DNA from: Motacilla alba alba
Taxonomy: Eukaryota > Chordata > Aves > Passeriformes > Motacillidae
DNA: 64,000 nucleotides
Assembly (NCBI RefSeq): GCF_015832195.1
Contig: NC_052021.1
Coordinates: 28,918,786 to 28,982,785 of the forward strand
Direction of reading: 5' to 3'
Under the pieces are notes generated by a model that saw nothing but the letters and a program-made list of their open reading frames with translations, did not search any database and was not told the DNA's origin. Made by a program: the position numbers and the translations under genes. Positions 40,111-52,832 of this stretch are shown here, piece by piece (positions within the stretch are counted from its first letter, which is position 1; each line of letters begins with the position of its first letter).

Positions 40111-42490
40111 CCCACTAACTAGAATATGCAGCCCTGTTGCATCCCAATGACCACTTCCTTAGCTCTCCTCTGCCACTGTCGTTTTGTGCTGAGACTGATG
40201 CTTGTAATTTGACTTTCCACAGCATTCAGGCTATACTGCCTTTTTGAAACCTTTCAGCTCAGCTGCTAAGCATATAAAAAAGCTTTTGGCTGCACTAGTT
40301 CATGTTTTGAAAACACTACAAAGGCGTATTTTCATGGGAGGAGAGGCTTGGAATGAGTACCCTTCTCCAAGTGCAATATGAATACCAGTTCTTTTATAAA
40401 ATTTGCATTAGGGTTTAAGTCTTACATGCAAAGTGGCACCATACTGTCCAAAAAAACATAGGTTTCTTTTTAAAAAATTGTGGGCTTGTTTTGGCTCTGT
40501 TTGTAAGTTACTTTTTGAAAAATGCATTAAAATATTAGAGCTTTGTTCTTTGTGTTTCAGTTCTGACAGAAGGAAGTGGTAGGCATAGAATATTGTACTT
40601 CACAGGAATAAAACTCCTTGGTTCACATAACTTCGGTGACATTTTAGTGCAGACTTTATCTACAGTTTGTACCAAACACTAGAGATCATTTATTTAAGGG
40701 AACCTATTTTCCCCACCAATCTTTACTTCTTGTGCCAAGTACATGGGGGGTACCCTTGAAGTCACAGCACAGCTTTAAACCAGAGCTGATAAACTCATGT
40801 GGGATGTGACTTCAAAATACCACAGTAACAGGAGGAAGGACGGGGAAGAATTTAAGCCATTTTAAAAACACAAGAACATCTATTCAGGCTTAAGGAATAT
40901 TTGCAAATTCAAGTGAATCCAATGGGATTTGTGATCACTTGCCATTTCTTCAGTTCTTTATTTATTATGTGTACTTTGGTAGCATCTGGAGGCCTGACTC
41001 TACAGGGGGCTGTGCAAGCACTGAAGGAGAAAGTGATCTCTCCCATAAAACAACTTTTTAATATAACATGAAGTGACTCAAAAATATCCCATCAAGGTCC
41101 TGTTCTAAATGCAAGATATTCCAAGTTTCAGGTTTAAAAGGCTGTGCTTCTTTCAGCATATCCTATTTATTTAAATGATTATTGCAAATAGCAATGTATG
41201 CCTCCAACTGTCTCTCTTACCAATAACTTACAAAGCTTAAATAATAATGAATGCACAGATGAGACAAACAGAATTAAAACAGAAGGACCTAAACTCAGCA
41301 CCCTCTATCATTAACCCCCTACACTTTGAGACTCTGTAATGTCCCTCAAGCTGATACAGATACAACTTTCCAATGCAAAATAGATGCAGGAACTGGAAAA
41401 GGATGAAGGAGTGAAAGCGGTGCAGGAAAAATTAAGAAGCAAAACATACTTCTCAGAAATAAAATATTTCTGGTTCAGTGGACATGGAACCATTTAATAT
41501 TAAGAAAAAAAAGTGATTTTTTTAATAGGAAGTGAAAAATCAATGCTTTAACAGTGAAATCCAGAAATACAGAAAAAATTATCTTAATACCAGCTGAGAC
41601 CTTAAAGCTTGGACACATATTTGTGTCACATAGCAATTTTCCTTCTGTACAGACAAAAATAAACAAGACAAGCTGATCTATCCCTGCTTGACCTAATTTT
41701 GCATTTAAACCACCAGAAATTTTTACAGCCTGATTCCAATCTGGCCTAAGGATGTTTTCATTTTACATTTCCTACTACCTTCTTCCTGCCTTGATTCTGC
41801 TGTCTTCTTCTGCTCAAGTCCTTCAATCTTTGAAAGAGCTGCAAAAACTGTGTTCAGCAAGTGATGAGCCTCTAAATCCAGAATCAATGATCCACCTTCA
41901 ACAGCCTAATTTAAGTGTCAAAGAAAATCACTACAGCCATTGGCCAAAATCACATCATGACCTCGACCTCAGTTCAGGAGAGTGCCTGATTCAAAACAGT
42001 TTTATCTTTGTCCCAGCTTCTTCAACATGCAACTTGCAGCACCATATGTTCTCTAATATCCAGACCTACTCAGCCAAAAAACCTTCTTGAGTTTAATGCC
42101 AATAACATAAGAAAGAAGGCAGCAGGACATGCTAGCTCACATTAAGGGTTCCCTCTGAATTAGGAGTGCTCAAGGGATTAATTTAATCTGACATATCCTG
42201 GCAGGATTTGGAGAGTGCCACATTCCTATTCAAACCTGTGATAAGAAATTAAATACCATCCCCTGTTTCTGAGACAGCGAGGCAGTAAAGTCCACTGTGA
42301 GACATGCAAGTTCCTGATTTAAAGTAAGAGTGTCTGACAGCTCACAACATATGCAGCCTGTAACTACACCATGGGAATAAACAGATATTCCACTTCAGGC
42401 AGGCATCTAGTCAGGCAGTGCGAGACTCCTCGACAGGTACCTATGAAAAACTTTCATTTATGCACACCAACAAGCACAAAACTCTCTTAC

Positions 42491-42669
42491 CTGCAGGTTT
42501 GCACATGCTGGTGAATCATTGTGGGAGGGTATTTCGTTGTTGGTGGTCTCTGACCCTGTGTTTCTAAGTCTGGAAGCTGTCGTAGTTGTGGCTGTAGTGG
42601 TCTGTACTGGTAAGATTGGCTGCCAGACATTCACATCAGTGCCATTGCCAAAGGCCTGAATTGCATTTT
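42491..42669 (-). CDS. GFRA1: GFRA1 exon: end of D3 region and Thr-rich stalk
   Basis: A 179-nt exon with TTTTCACAG acceptor and CAG|GTAAGAG donor, entering in phase 1 and leaving in phase 0. It encodes 59 complete codons, beginning NAIQAFGNGTDVNVWQP, followed by a Thr-rich segment (PVQTTTATTTTASRL) and ending PACANLQ. Human GFRA1 has NAIQAFGNGSDVTVWQP, QTTTATTTTALR and PPCANLQ in the same order. The N-G-T sequon matches the human N-glycosylation site Asn347. Relative to human the segment after the Thr tract is about a residue shorter and diverged, as expected for a flexible stalk. It links the GDNF-binding globular part to the membrane anchor. A T20 run followed by AG lies 33 nt before the acceptor and could act as a decoy. 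Confidence 0.97.
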
Positions 42670-42704
42670 CTGTGAAAATAAATTACAGGCAATTTTCTAT
42701 TTCT

Positions 42705-42724
42705 AAAAAAAAAAAAAAAAAAAA
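42705..42724. repeat. A20 homopolymer (T20 on the GFRA1 strand)
   Basis: Twenty A on plus, hence T20 in the GFRA1 transcript direction, followed immediately by AG at 42704..42703. It sits 35 nt upstream of the Thr-rich exon, in the branch-point region. Confidence 0.95.
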
Positions 42725-43795
42725 GGCAAAAAGCAGAACTGAGTTGTTTTTTATTGCCGTTATTATTCTTATTATTACATTTTAAATGTGTATTTGTAGA
42801 AACTCAATTTCATGCTGAAACATGTGTCTTATTTTTGAACCTATGAGAAACATGAACTGAAAATCTGGGGTCACATAATTATTTGGTGCAGCCTCTTCTT
42901 GGTAATGTTTCCAGTAATTCTTGACAGAAGCTTTAAGACTTACCATAATCATATTTGTTACCATCCAAAAGACTCAAAAATTTACTTCAAAGATTAAAAA
43001 TACAGTTTGAATGTCATGTCCTAATTCAGGCAGGTGAAGTTACAGAGCAAACTAAAACCAAACTAAAAACAGAGAACAGGATAAATATTTATTTCTACAG
43101 CTTGTTGTAGTAAAACTAATATGCCTGTAACTACAAAATAGTTTAACTAAGGCAATCTTTTCCTTACCATTTTCAATCAAAATCTGCATAATTGGGTGAG
43201 GGAAACATGGTTAAATGAAAACTTTAGAATATAAAAGTTAAAAAGCTTATCACAGTTTCACAGGATTAAAGAGTGTGTTTATAGCAAGAGTAAATTGGTT
43301 GGAGTTTTTTTATAAACAAATAGAAAAACAGTTCTTAATCAGGTCTTTGGGGATTCAACAAGGATTTGGGGATTTCTTATTTCAAATTCTTTGTACAAGA
43401 AATCAAACCGTTTCACTGGGGACTAATATGTGGAAGTTATTAACACTTCTTCTCAGTGCCATTCCTTGCCTTATAAAATAATTTACATGTAATTTTCTTC
43501 TGAAAGATATGTATTTTATTCTGATATTAGTTCTCAGAACTTCAAGATGCAAAGAGAAGAACTTGTAAAAAGCACCAGAATGAGCTGCATTAATGGAGAC
43601 AAAGTGAGAAGACGGATATGAAAAGTTTTCTTGTGTTTCCATTAATAAGGCAATATAAAAAGCAGTATTTCCTAAAATCACAGTAACTCTTTGTTTCCAC
43701 TGTTGCAAGAATGGCCACAGAAATACCTGCAATCCTTCCAGTTTTCAAAGTAACAAGTGGCCTTTACAATTAGTCTTCAATTATTTCATACAACC

Positions 43796-43851
43796 ATATT
43801 CGATGATCCTTATGAGTCCCTTCCAACTTGAGATATTCTGTGATTCTGTGA
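43796..43851 (+). mobile_element. CR1 LINE, 3' end fragment
   Basis: The sequence reads as a CR1 3' terminus: a GATGATCCTTATGAGTCCC segment, CTTCCAACTTGAGATATT, then two copies of the 8-bp CR1 tail repeat (ATTCTGTG ATTCTGTG). It is severely 5'-truncated, as is usual for CR1. The 8-bp tail instead of poly-A is diagnostic for this family. Confidence 0.85.
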
Positions 43852-43852
43852 C

Positions 43853-43955
43853 AGAAGCACCGAATTGTTTGGGTTGAAGGAACCTTTCAAGGTCTTCCAG
43901 TCCAATCCCCCTGCAATAAGCGACTTCAACTAGATCATTGTTGTAAATGTCCCAA
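43853..43955 (-). mobile_element. CR1 LINE, 3' end fragment, inverted
   Basis: On plus this reads as the complement of a CR1 3' end: CACCGAATTGTTTGGGTTG, AAGGAACCTT, TCCAGTCCAATCCCCCTGCA, then CGACTTCAACTAGATCA. The element therefore points left and its tail abuts the tail of the plus-strand CR1 at 43796..43851. The right edge is approximate. Confidence 0.82.
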
Positions 43956-44639
43956 ATAACAGGTTTATTTTCTATTTTGAGGGGGGAATACACTGAAAAA
44001 CAGACTAGCAAGACATTCCTAATTTCTTCCTATGGCGGAAAAAGAAGTTTTTGTGTTGTATAAAAGAAGTGGGAGAATTTTAATGACATTTTCTCCAGGC
44101 AGTGGAAGGCTCACTAATGAAAATAAAAATTTTTTTAAATTCCAATTCGATGTAAAAGACAAAACTTTGTAGAAAATCCAGAAACACCTTTAATTTCTTC
44201 CTGAAGAAGACATTATCTTGCAGCTAGGATGACATAATTTGTCTCCCAGTAACCTCCAATGTCTTTGATTTGTCTTCATTAATGCTTTTGTACTGATGGC
44301 AAAAGAAAGGACAAGGAATCGCTCTGTCTTTATGTTCCAAAAGGAACCTGCAACACTCTAGAAATTAATACATTCACAAATGAATAAAATCTGAGGTACT
44401 GCAATAGATATAAATGGCAACTGCCATTAGGCTTGAAGGTCTGATGGCATATTGTTAAATTTTACCCCTCATAAAGTTCGAACTCTTTTCTCTTTTTCTT
44501 TTGGTAAATGATCTTGAGTAATTGATTCATTCTTCCAAAGCTTAATAAATAGTGTATCACAGAGCAACTCAGGTTTTTGTTCACAGATCTCCCTGTGCCT
44601 TCACTGCAATGCTGCCTCTTGAGAAACTACCAATAGGGA

Positions 44640-45060
44640 TTTTCAGACCCTCTAGTAAAATCCTGAGCCCTGCCCTAGCATCAGCTCAAGTCTGTGGGGC
44701 TGGATGGGCCAGTCTGGATCACTGAGCTCGTTTACTGTTTTGGAGAGAAGCAATGATGTCTGCTTCTTTGCATAAGCTGATGAAATATGACTTTTAAAAC
44801 CACTTTTAGCCTCAAAACTCCTGCTGGAAGCCTATTTCTTAACTTTAGTCTGATGGTTAAAAATTTTCCCATTTCAAGCCTAAATATATACAGCCAATAT
44901 CTTCCTTTTTGATCTTATGCCAACATTGTCCTGCAGGTGAAGTAATCCCTTCTCCTCCTTGGGTTTGCCCTGCTAATGCAATTTCAGAGGACAATCACGT
45001 ATCCTTTCAACTTCTGTTCTGCTAGGCTAGGGAAGCCAAGCTCTTTTGGTCTCCTCATTT
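44640..45060 (-). mobile_element. Old, diverged CR1-type LINE fragment
   Basis: On plus it resembles the complement of an ancient amniote CR1: GAAGCCTATTTCTTAACTTTA, CTGATGGTTA, TTATGCCAACATTGTCCTGC, CTTCTCCTCCTTGGGTTTG and GCTAGGCTAGGGAAGCCAAG followed by CTCTTTTGGTCTCCTC. These blocks come in the order I remember from turtle and bird CR1 copies. Divergence is high, so this insertion should predate the neighbouring CR1 pieces. Borders are approximate; bases 44640..44820 are the weakest part. Confidence 0.72.
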
Positions 45061-45751
45061 ATCTGAAATTAAAACTCTGATGCACACTCCACATCATCCA
45101 ATTATGCTGCTCCAGGCAGACAGGAAATTTGAAAAGAGAACCTGCCAAAATCGACTCCACTGAGCCATTCTGAAATTTATAATAGTCCCTAATTTGGAAG
45201 TGAGTCCGACAGAAAAAAAAAAAAATCAATAATTTAACAAAATCTTTACAATAGTTACTATCCAGGCTTGTGTTAAAAACCAGGCATCTGAGATCCAATA
45301 TCCTAAAAAAAATGAAGCTGGCTGTAAACTGCAAGCACAATCCAATTTATACTTACTTACGGCAAATCCTTCATATCCTAAACTACATGTCTTTTTTATA
45401 TGAACTTCCTAAATTATACAGAAACCCCTCAGGTGCTGCAATTCCATGGTAAAGATGCTGCCTGACTGTTAGGCTCCACATATGACCTGTGATGTAAACA
45501 TATTTCAATATCATACAACTTTGAGTTCTAATTTTTTTCCCTTTTCCAAGAGCTTCTTGTGTTTGAAATCGTAGCCATAAACCACAGTATCAGGCATGTT
45601 TGCTCATTCTTTTAATTTTTAGACCTACAACAGAAGCCCGGTCGACAAAGCGCAAAGTGACGGCCTCGATGTGTCGTAACACACTTAAGCAGCAAAGGAA
45701 TTCCAGCAAACACTCTGCAACACGTTAAAAGACACCTAATTTTGTACTCAC

Positions 45752-45886
45752 TAAGGCATGTGTTGTCCTGGAAGAAATTCAGGAATTTCTTGCACTCCTC
45801 TTCATCGTTGCCACTGTTGCTGCAGTCGCACCACGGGGCCACACTGAGGCTGCTGGAGTCGATGTAGTTTGGTGTCATCACAGTGC
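45752..45886 (-). CDS. GFRA1: GFRA1 exon: core of cysteine-rich domain D3
   Basis: A 135-nt exon, entering and leaving in phase 1, with GTGACAG acceptor and TTA|GTGAGT donor. It encodes TVMTPNYIDSSSLSVAPWCD, then CSNSGNDEEECKKFLNFF and QDNTCL. This is nearly identical to human GFRA1 over the same interval; differences include human Leu to Glu, Leu to Lys and Lys to Gln near the C-terminal end. All four cysteines (PWC, CDC, EEC, NTC) are kept, as the disulfide-linked helical D3 fold requires. D3 packs against D2 and supports GDNF binding and RET presentation. The strong identity leaves no doubt about GFRA1 rather than GFRA2, GFRA3 or GFRA4. Confidence 0.98.
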
Positions 45887-48800
45887 CTGTCACCAGAGAG
45901 AAGCACAGCACTGTCAGCAACCTCTGCACTGGAACATTCCTTCCACCCCAAGATGGCAAACAGCCCTTGGGAAGTCATGCATTTGGGGCTGGATTCACCA
46001 CACAGACCCACAGCAGGGCTCTGAGCTGCAGATTTGACACCTCCTGGCTCCTCTCAGCCTCTGACACCCAGCCCTGTGCTGTATTTCACGCCCTCTGAGG
46101 TTTGAATGCAATCACTTTAGGGGCTGTAACACAACTCACACGCTGAAGACACATTTCTTCCCTCCAAAAAGGATTCCCACAGAGAGCTGCATCAGCAGAA
46201 CTGACAGGTAGAAAACAGTGGCAGAGGGAGGGATGGGCTGGGAGAAGGTGAGCACCACTTTGAAGGACTTTCCTGCCAAATCAAACACTGTGTCCTTAGA
46301 GCTGCACTTAAAAATCTTTCAGGATTTTCCTTCCTCGGTTGTGTTTTTTCTCATTTTAATTCTAGCTGCAAATAAATGGCTGAAATGGTACCCAGACCTG
46401 TGCTTCCTCCTTGAGTCTGCAGCAAGACTGGAAAAACATTTCTGAAATGCATGAGCAAGGAGAATGCTGGTGATGCTGAAGGGAGCCCTACCACTTCTTG
46501 GAGCAGTGTTAACCCCAGTGTGCTCATGAGGGACCTGCCAGCAGAGTGGGTTAGGGTGATGAACAGAGCAAAAACCAGCATGCATAAAAAGGTACAGGAG
46601 ATTCTTTGAAGGTAATAAATTATTATTGATCCCGCTGTTTCACTACTTCTTCAGTAAAGTGATTATTTCGTAAAAATTGTCAACAATTTTCCAACCACAG
46701 GGTCATTCTAATTCTGTTACAAACTCTCGGGTAAATATTCTCCCATTTACATGCCAGCTCAAGGCAACCAAGAATTAAATGAAACCAAAGCAGGCATTTT
46801 GTGTCCTCAAAGATGTACAGCAAGTGTTCATCACTCATCTGGATCAGGAAACTGTTGTATGATGAGCACTTGCTGAAGCCAGGAGTGTCACTGAATGCAT
46901 ACCCCAGCAGGTCAGGTATTTCAAACTTTCCTATGGATTGAGAAGTTCCAATCTTTATTTTATTTATCTGACCAAAATGGAAAAATTAAATAAAAAGGGG
47001 AAGGTATTCCAGACCTGAACAGCTGCCAGCTGCTTCAGGGAACATGTTCCTCACTGGATAATTTGCAACTCTAGGACAGGTCATATATTGTGAGGAAATG
47101 TGATCACATCTCCTCAAAACTGACATCAAAGTAGTCATTAAGAAGATGGAATAGATGAAGGACAAATGTTAGAGACCCAAAGTGTACACTAGGAGAGAAA
47201 ATTTGGTCCATAGGTCCAGGGTCCAACAGTCTGCAATAACAAATGGGAAAGGGCTATCAAACATTAAGCTAAAAAAAGGAACATTAGAAATAACACAAAT
47301 CACAGAGTGATGTCTAATAGCCTTTCAGTCACCAGGCAGTGCTGGGAAATGAACAAATCAACATGCAAACTGCCTCATATGTGACGTGGGAGACAAAGGA
47401 CAACAGGCACTAGGGCTGGCCTGAGGAAGATGGTAATGGATGTGAAAATAATGTGGTACCATTGTGAGAGTCACAAAAAGCATCTTTTCTCTTGTTTTGG
47501 GATATTCTTAAATTTGACTATAATCCCATACTTTTGGCATCCTGCAGCTTTTAACATATAGTTGCACTAATAACTGCCTGAATTCTACATGAGATTGGTA
47601 CATGAGTAAACAGCATGGTTCAAAATTCATTAAATGGAGACAGAGAATTTAACAAAATAGGCAAATTTAATTTGCATTGTTAATGGAAACTGGACAGTAG
47701 ATAAATAAGAAGAGGAATGATGATAAATTAAAATAAAACACATTAAAATGTCTCTCCCTCATCCACGTGGTGGTTCAGAACACTATTTCAGCCTTGCAAC
47801 ATGATCTGAAAAAAAGTGTGAAAGAGCGAAAATCAAGAGGGTTTTGCAAATGGAAAGAAAATAGTAGGCTGGAAAAAAATTCTAATTAGCAAATGCATAG
47901 TGAAGGGTTGAAAAAACAGAAAGGTACTGAGGAAATTAAAAAGGTCACTGAGGTAAGACTTTCTTATCACAAAGAGGTAATAAGGTAATTAAAATGGGTT
48001 AAGATAGGGGTTAAAAGTGTAACAGACACCAAGGTACAATTAGGGTTGATGAATACAGGAAAGACAGGACAAGGAAAGTGTGTACACAGCACACAAACTG
48101 TGCATCCAGCAAAAACAGAGTGGCTGAAAGAGCAGCTAGTAGAAAATCAGTCTGTCATTTAAACCTGGGGGCAGATGTGAACCCAAGCAGATTATATGCT
48201 TGGCTTCCTGGGGTGGATTTTCTTTTTTTCCCTGCAACGTGTGTGCCTTTCCCTTCCCCCCCTCTCCACTAGCTGGCATCTTGGAAATTCTGCTGATGGA
48301 CACTAAGGGATCAGAGAAACCATGGTAAAATAGGACATGCTTGGCGTCCCGAGCTCTAGGTATCAAACAGCTCTGGGATGGTCTCAAAAACCAGCAGTGA
48401 GACCTCCACATTTTAGACAAAAGCAGAGTTGGCCTGAACACAGCCCAGAGGTTGCTCAAATTAAGGGTGAATTAACAAGGAGATGGATGGTGAGTCTAGG
48501 AGAAGGGAAAAGGGGCTAAAGAAGCTTTTGGGCTTCTTTGGCCCAAATGCAAGTCCAGCTCGTTCACACAAACTCTCATGGAATTCCTGGGAATAACAGG
48601 GAACTTGGATGGATTTTGCTTGAGACAAGAGAAAATGTGTCAGAAAGTGAATGCTAAAGCAGATCTTTAAGTCAGCACTTAGAGCAAAACTTAATTCATA
48701 TGGGAGTGCAGAAGGTTGAGATGGCTTAGCCAGGCTTTAACCAATGCACTGACTCAAACATGGCTATCCACAGTCTCCTTTTACATTGATTTTCTTGTAT

Positions 48801-50980
48801 TTTTCTGATAATTAAAAAAAAATAACTTATCCTTATGTTACACTACAACAAGGACCCTAAAGCAATGAATTGAGGTTTTTCAACTTCCTGTAAAGTGTAC
48901 ACATCTTTAAAATGATATAAATAACACCCTGATGCAAATATTCAGGCAGTGTCTACAGAACGTTTTCCATTTTGTTGATAAAGCACCTTATACAAAAGCT
49001 GTGACTGCTCTATTTCCATTTAAGGTCATTAATTTTAGGTGGGATTCCACTAATTTCAGTGAAGTTATCCTCATTTACAATCCCTGTATTTGAGGGAAGA
49101 CTCACATTCACTGTACCTTCCATAGAGAAGCCTCAGTTTCCTGCACAAACTCTGTGGAGGTGCAATTTTTGCTACATTTAATGAAATGGCTATATGAAAT
49201 AATATTTTATTTTAATGAGCAATAGTTCATCTTAATTAAACAGAGAACCTGAAGCTCTGATGGACGAATAGATCTGTACAGCTTCTTACCAGTCTAACTC
49301 TTCTTCCTGTGTTTTATATCTGTTAAGCAGACATTTGAAAGATTATACTGCTGATTTCTGCCTTACTCCACTTTCACAGCAGATTGATATCAGAAGCAGG
49401 AATTTACTGCTTCAGCACAAGAAACGTTTTGGTCATTTCTTGATTTAACAGAATTACTACTAAGAAGCAGTAACACCAGTCAGCTCCTCTTTTGCAAGTC
49501 TCCAGGGGATAGCAGGAAGGAAGGAAATGTGCCTTTTTCCCTTTGAAAAGTAGATCTCCTTTTGATTTGAACTCCTTAGGCCCCCATTCCCCATTTCTGA
49601 TGTGTGACAGTGTTTTGCAGCATGGTCATCCCCAGTAACACAAGAACACCTCACAAGAAGAACTGGGTCATCTTTGGGGTTAAACTGAAAAATGAAACCA
49701 ACAAAACTGCCAGCAAAACTCTCTAGGTCCAGCAAGAACTTGGCAGCTCTTAGCCAGAAGTATCTGCGAGTTACAGTTGCTCCTTGCCAGCAGCCAGACT
49801 TCTTAATCTCATTGACAAGATCAGATTTCAAGGCTGTTCAATTCTGTGTTTGAGAGTCAAATGACAGTCTGTCATAACTGCTCAGATGTTATAGCCTTTG
49901 CATACTGTCTTAATCTCTTCAGTGGTAGAAGAATATCCTTTGAAGCCATCACATCTCATTTTACCCATTGCCACATGGACTTACCTCACTTGTTAGCTGC
50001 TAGGGTAATAAGAATGGTAACAATAAGCCACTGAGGATAGCTTTCAGTCATTTTTCAGCAAACCCAACCTATTCTAGAAATATTTTCATTTTGATCTTAT
50101 CTCCAGAGACATTCATTTAACAGCAGGATCAGCTTCAGGGCCTCAGCTGGCACCCTAATGCCCAACAGAAGGGGATATTACTGCACTGCAGCAGGTGCAG
50201 GCTGTAAGCTTAAAAACATTTTATCTGGTGGCCTTTCAAATTTATTTGTTTCAGAGTTTTGACATTCACTTATTATTTCTTGCCCAACTATGATATTTCT
50301 ACTACACATTCAGCTTCTTGACATGATCTCTCTCTTTCAGGAATCAAATACTGAGGGTGGCATGTGGAATCTGGCTTCCATAAAGGCATCCTTGTGCCTC
50401 TCGACACTCAGGAAGGTGACAACAAACGACAATAACTACGTTGGGGAGGGAAGAGGATTTCAGATTTGGTCTCAGCTCATCTCACTGACAGGCATCTCTG
50501 AAAACACTTAGAGTGGACAGAAGGATATAATGGAAAGAATAGCAGCTGGAATTGATAAAAGGCTGGATTGATCTATTGTTTCATGCCTCAGATTCAGGTG
50601 CCTTTCTCTGAAAGTGTTTACCCAAACTTGTGATGACAGCTGCAATAACAACCAAGCTGCACTTCCACTTGTTAACTTCCTACTCCTCACTCCTGTCTAC
50701 ATTCAACCCTCTAAATAAGCTTTACTTTTCAACCTTGCACTTATTTCAAATTCTAGCACCTTTCTCTCCTTACCTTCCATCCTTAATTTTCTTGTCATGT
50801 ACGAGCTTACCCCAAGAATCTCTGTAAAGCAAAGCAGGGCCACTCCATGTAGGTGGAGAAACTGGCCTAATATCATACCATACAGTATTATATTCCAGCT
50901 TTTACTTCACACAGCCCTTCCAAATGCAGTTTGGGGTTTTCTTCTCATGAGCAAGCCCCCACCCTTCCCTGCCCTCTTAC
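45887..50980 (-). other. GFRA1: GFRA1 intron (5.1 kb)
   Basis: Phase-1 intron with CATTG|GTAAGA donor. I find no exon, RNA gene or clear transposon inside. Open frames here are short and of low information. Confidence 0.85.
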
Positions 50981-51090
50981 CAATGAGCCCCGAGTAGGCA
51001 AGCAGGCAGTCAGCATAGTTCTCCTTCAGACAGCCACTAACAGAGCGTGACTCAGGCTGGCAGTTTGTGAAGAAATCTGCAAGGCGAGAT
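50981..51090 (-). CDS. GFRA1: GFRA1 exon: first part of D3 (SRLADFF exon)
   Basis: A 110-nt exon with TTGCAG-type acceptor (AG at 51092..51091) and G|GTAAGAG donor. It starts on the third base of an Arg codon (phase 2) and ends after one base of a Gly codon (phase 1), so it joins the next exon as LIG-TVMTP. It encodes SRLADFFTNCQPESRSVSGC followed by LKENYADCLLAYSGLI. Human GFRA1 reads the same except Ser for the Gly in SVSGC. The three cysteines of the D3 core are present. The upstream partner, the large D2 exon ending in YICR in human, is not in the window. This exon therefore marks the 5' limit of recognisable GFRA1 coding sequence here. Confidence 0.98.
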
Positions 51091-52762
51091 CTGCAACAGG
51101 AAGAAAAATGCGTATCTTTAAAAGTCAAGCCTGAAGGCATTCTCACCTTTTACACACTCTGTTTTTGGGAAAAGGCTTAATACTCTTTAACTAAAATGCA
51201 TATTGGACACATTTTAGCTATTGAGAGTCTCTTTCTAAGACACATCTCTTTCCAGAATCTGTTTTTGAAGTTGGAACAAAAAAGTGTAACAAAACAGTAA
51301 AAAAGGAACAGAACAACAGGGAAATGCCTGCCCTTTACTAAAAGAAATGTTCTGCATTTTCATGCCAAGAAAAAAATACAAAGACTGATTTTATCATATG
51401 AGGAGTCATTTTGACTGGATCTGAACTCTAACTGGAGTCTTTTATTCAGAGTTCAGCACAGTTTCTCCTGTTTTACTGATTACACAAAGCTGTATGTTTG
51501 TGCTCACAGAGCAAGCAAAACTCTTACTGCAAGACTGGAAGCAGGACCTGCTTTGGTGGTGTCCCATGTTTCCAGAGTGGGCTCACCCTGCTCTGGCCTG
51601 GCCTGCAGCAGCAGCAGCTGGGGCAGAGGTAGGACCAGCTGGCACAGCCTCCTCACCCCCAGAACCACAGCACTGAGATCTATTTGTTCTTGTAAAACCT
51701 GCATTTATCCAAACTCCAGAGTACTGACTCCAGGGCTGAGATGAAAGGGAAGTGTGCTCTGCATGGAGTTCTGCAGCTGAGGGGCCACTTTATCTTCACT
51801 CACTTCAGCCAGCCCATGGCCAAGGAGGGGAGAGCACTGACTCCATGCAGGAGGTGCTTTAAGACCAGGAGTGAAGCTGTATTGTGATCAACTGATCACT
51901 ACCAAGTTGGAAATTAAAAGGACTAACAGGATCCCTTCTGGTTATTTGTGGTTTAAAGGCCACATCATGCTCCCATACAGGACTGTAAAATTTGCAAGGC
52001 GTTGATGAGGTGGGTCAAGGTCAAACATCCTATAATCACTCCTCTGCCCATCTTAGCCTTATAATCTTGGAGTAGTGATTTTGTTTATTTACGAAGTGTT
52101 ATTTACTCCTTCATCTATGAAAAAAAAATCACCTCCCTACTTCAATCTTCTCTTCTGTGAAATAGGTATAAAAATGTTCTTTTGCATCTGACAACCCACA
52201 GTAATGTCTCAGGATAAGATGCTTAATCTTTGCAAAGCCCTCTCAAAATCAGAATAGTATAATCTATGAATTTTCATTACTGCTCCAGCATTATGCAGAT
52301 TTGCAATATAAATGCTCTTTTTCATTTTGCAACAACCCCACAAAAGTTAGCAGAAACAAGTGATTTGCAAGTGATTTACTTTATTTGTTTACATGCTCCA
52401 GAGACTAATTATCTTTGTTTGCTTTATTGTTTTACCTACCCCAGAATGGGACTGGATACACATCATTAATTGGCCTGAAAGTAACGATGGGCAAACATCA
52501 AAAGGTTTAGAGGCTTAGTTTGAGAAAGCATCCTATAAATAAACTCCACACAACCTATACCTGAATTTATGAGAGCTGTTCTCATGGCCTTATTTTAGTT
52601 CCATCTCTAACTGTACTGACACCAGCAAATCCATGGTTGCCTTCAAGCCACAGTCAACCCACAGTCCCTCTCTTGCCTTATTTAACCAGTTAACCTTGAG
52701 ATGGAAATCTGTACCCAGTTGCCTTAAATAGCTTTAAAAAGTCAATCTCTCTACCAAACCTT

Positions 52763-52832
52763 CATACATACATGCATACATATTTATACAAATATATGTG
52801 TCTGTGTATATATGTATGCATACATATATTTC
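52763..52832. repeat. (CATA)n/(TGTA)n microsatellite with palindromic core
   Basis: Imperfect CATA units on the left and TGTA/TATG units on the right surround AT-rich spacer, so the two halves are partly complementary (both contain ATGCATACATAT-like words). It is low-complexity and potentially cruciform-forming. Confidence 0.85.

Larger units (their letters stand above)
20911..42490 (-). other. GFRA1: Large GFRA1 intron (21.6 kb)
   Basis: A phase-0 intron between the Thr-rich exon and the 57-nt exon. It holds no exon I can recognise. It contains an almost perfect 23-bp hairpin (24004..24053), two GC-rich blocks (27640..28330 and 31340..31760), an A-rich AAAC-type patch (34235..34318), an A16 run (35567..35582) and a two-copy 60-bp tandem duplication (39991..40110). 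The remainder is AT-rich unique-looking sequence. Confidence 0.85.
42670..45751 (-). other. GFRA1: GFRA1 intron with clustered CR1 fragments
   Basis: A 3.08-kb phase-1 intron. It holds two CR1 tails meeting tail to tail (43796..43955), an old CR1 fragment (about 44640..45060) and an A20 run (42705..42724) close to the 3' splice site. I see no nested gene. Confidence 0.85.
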
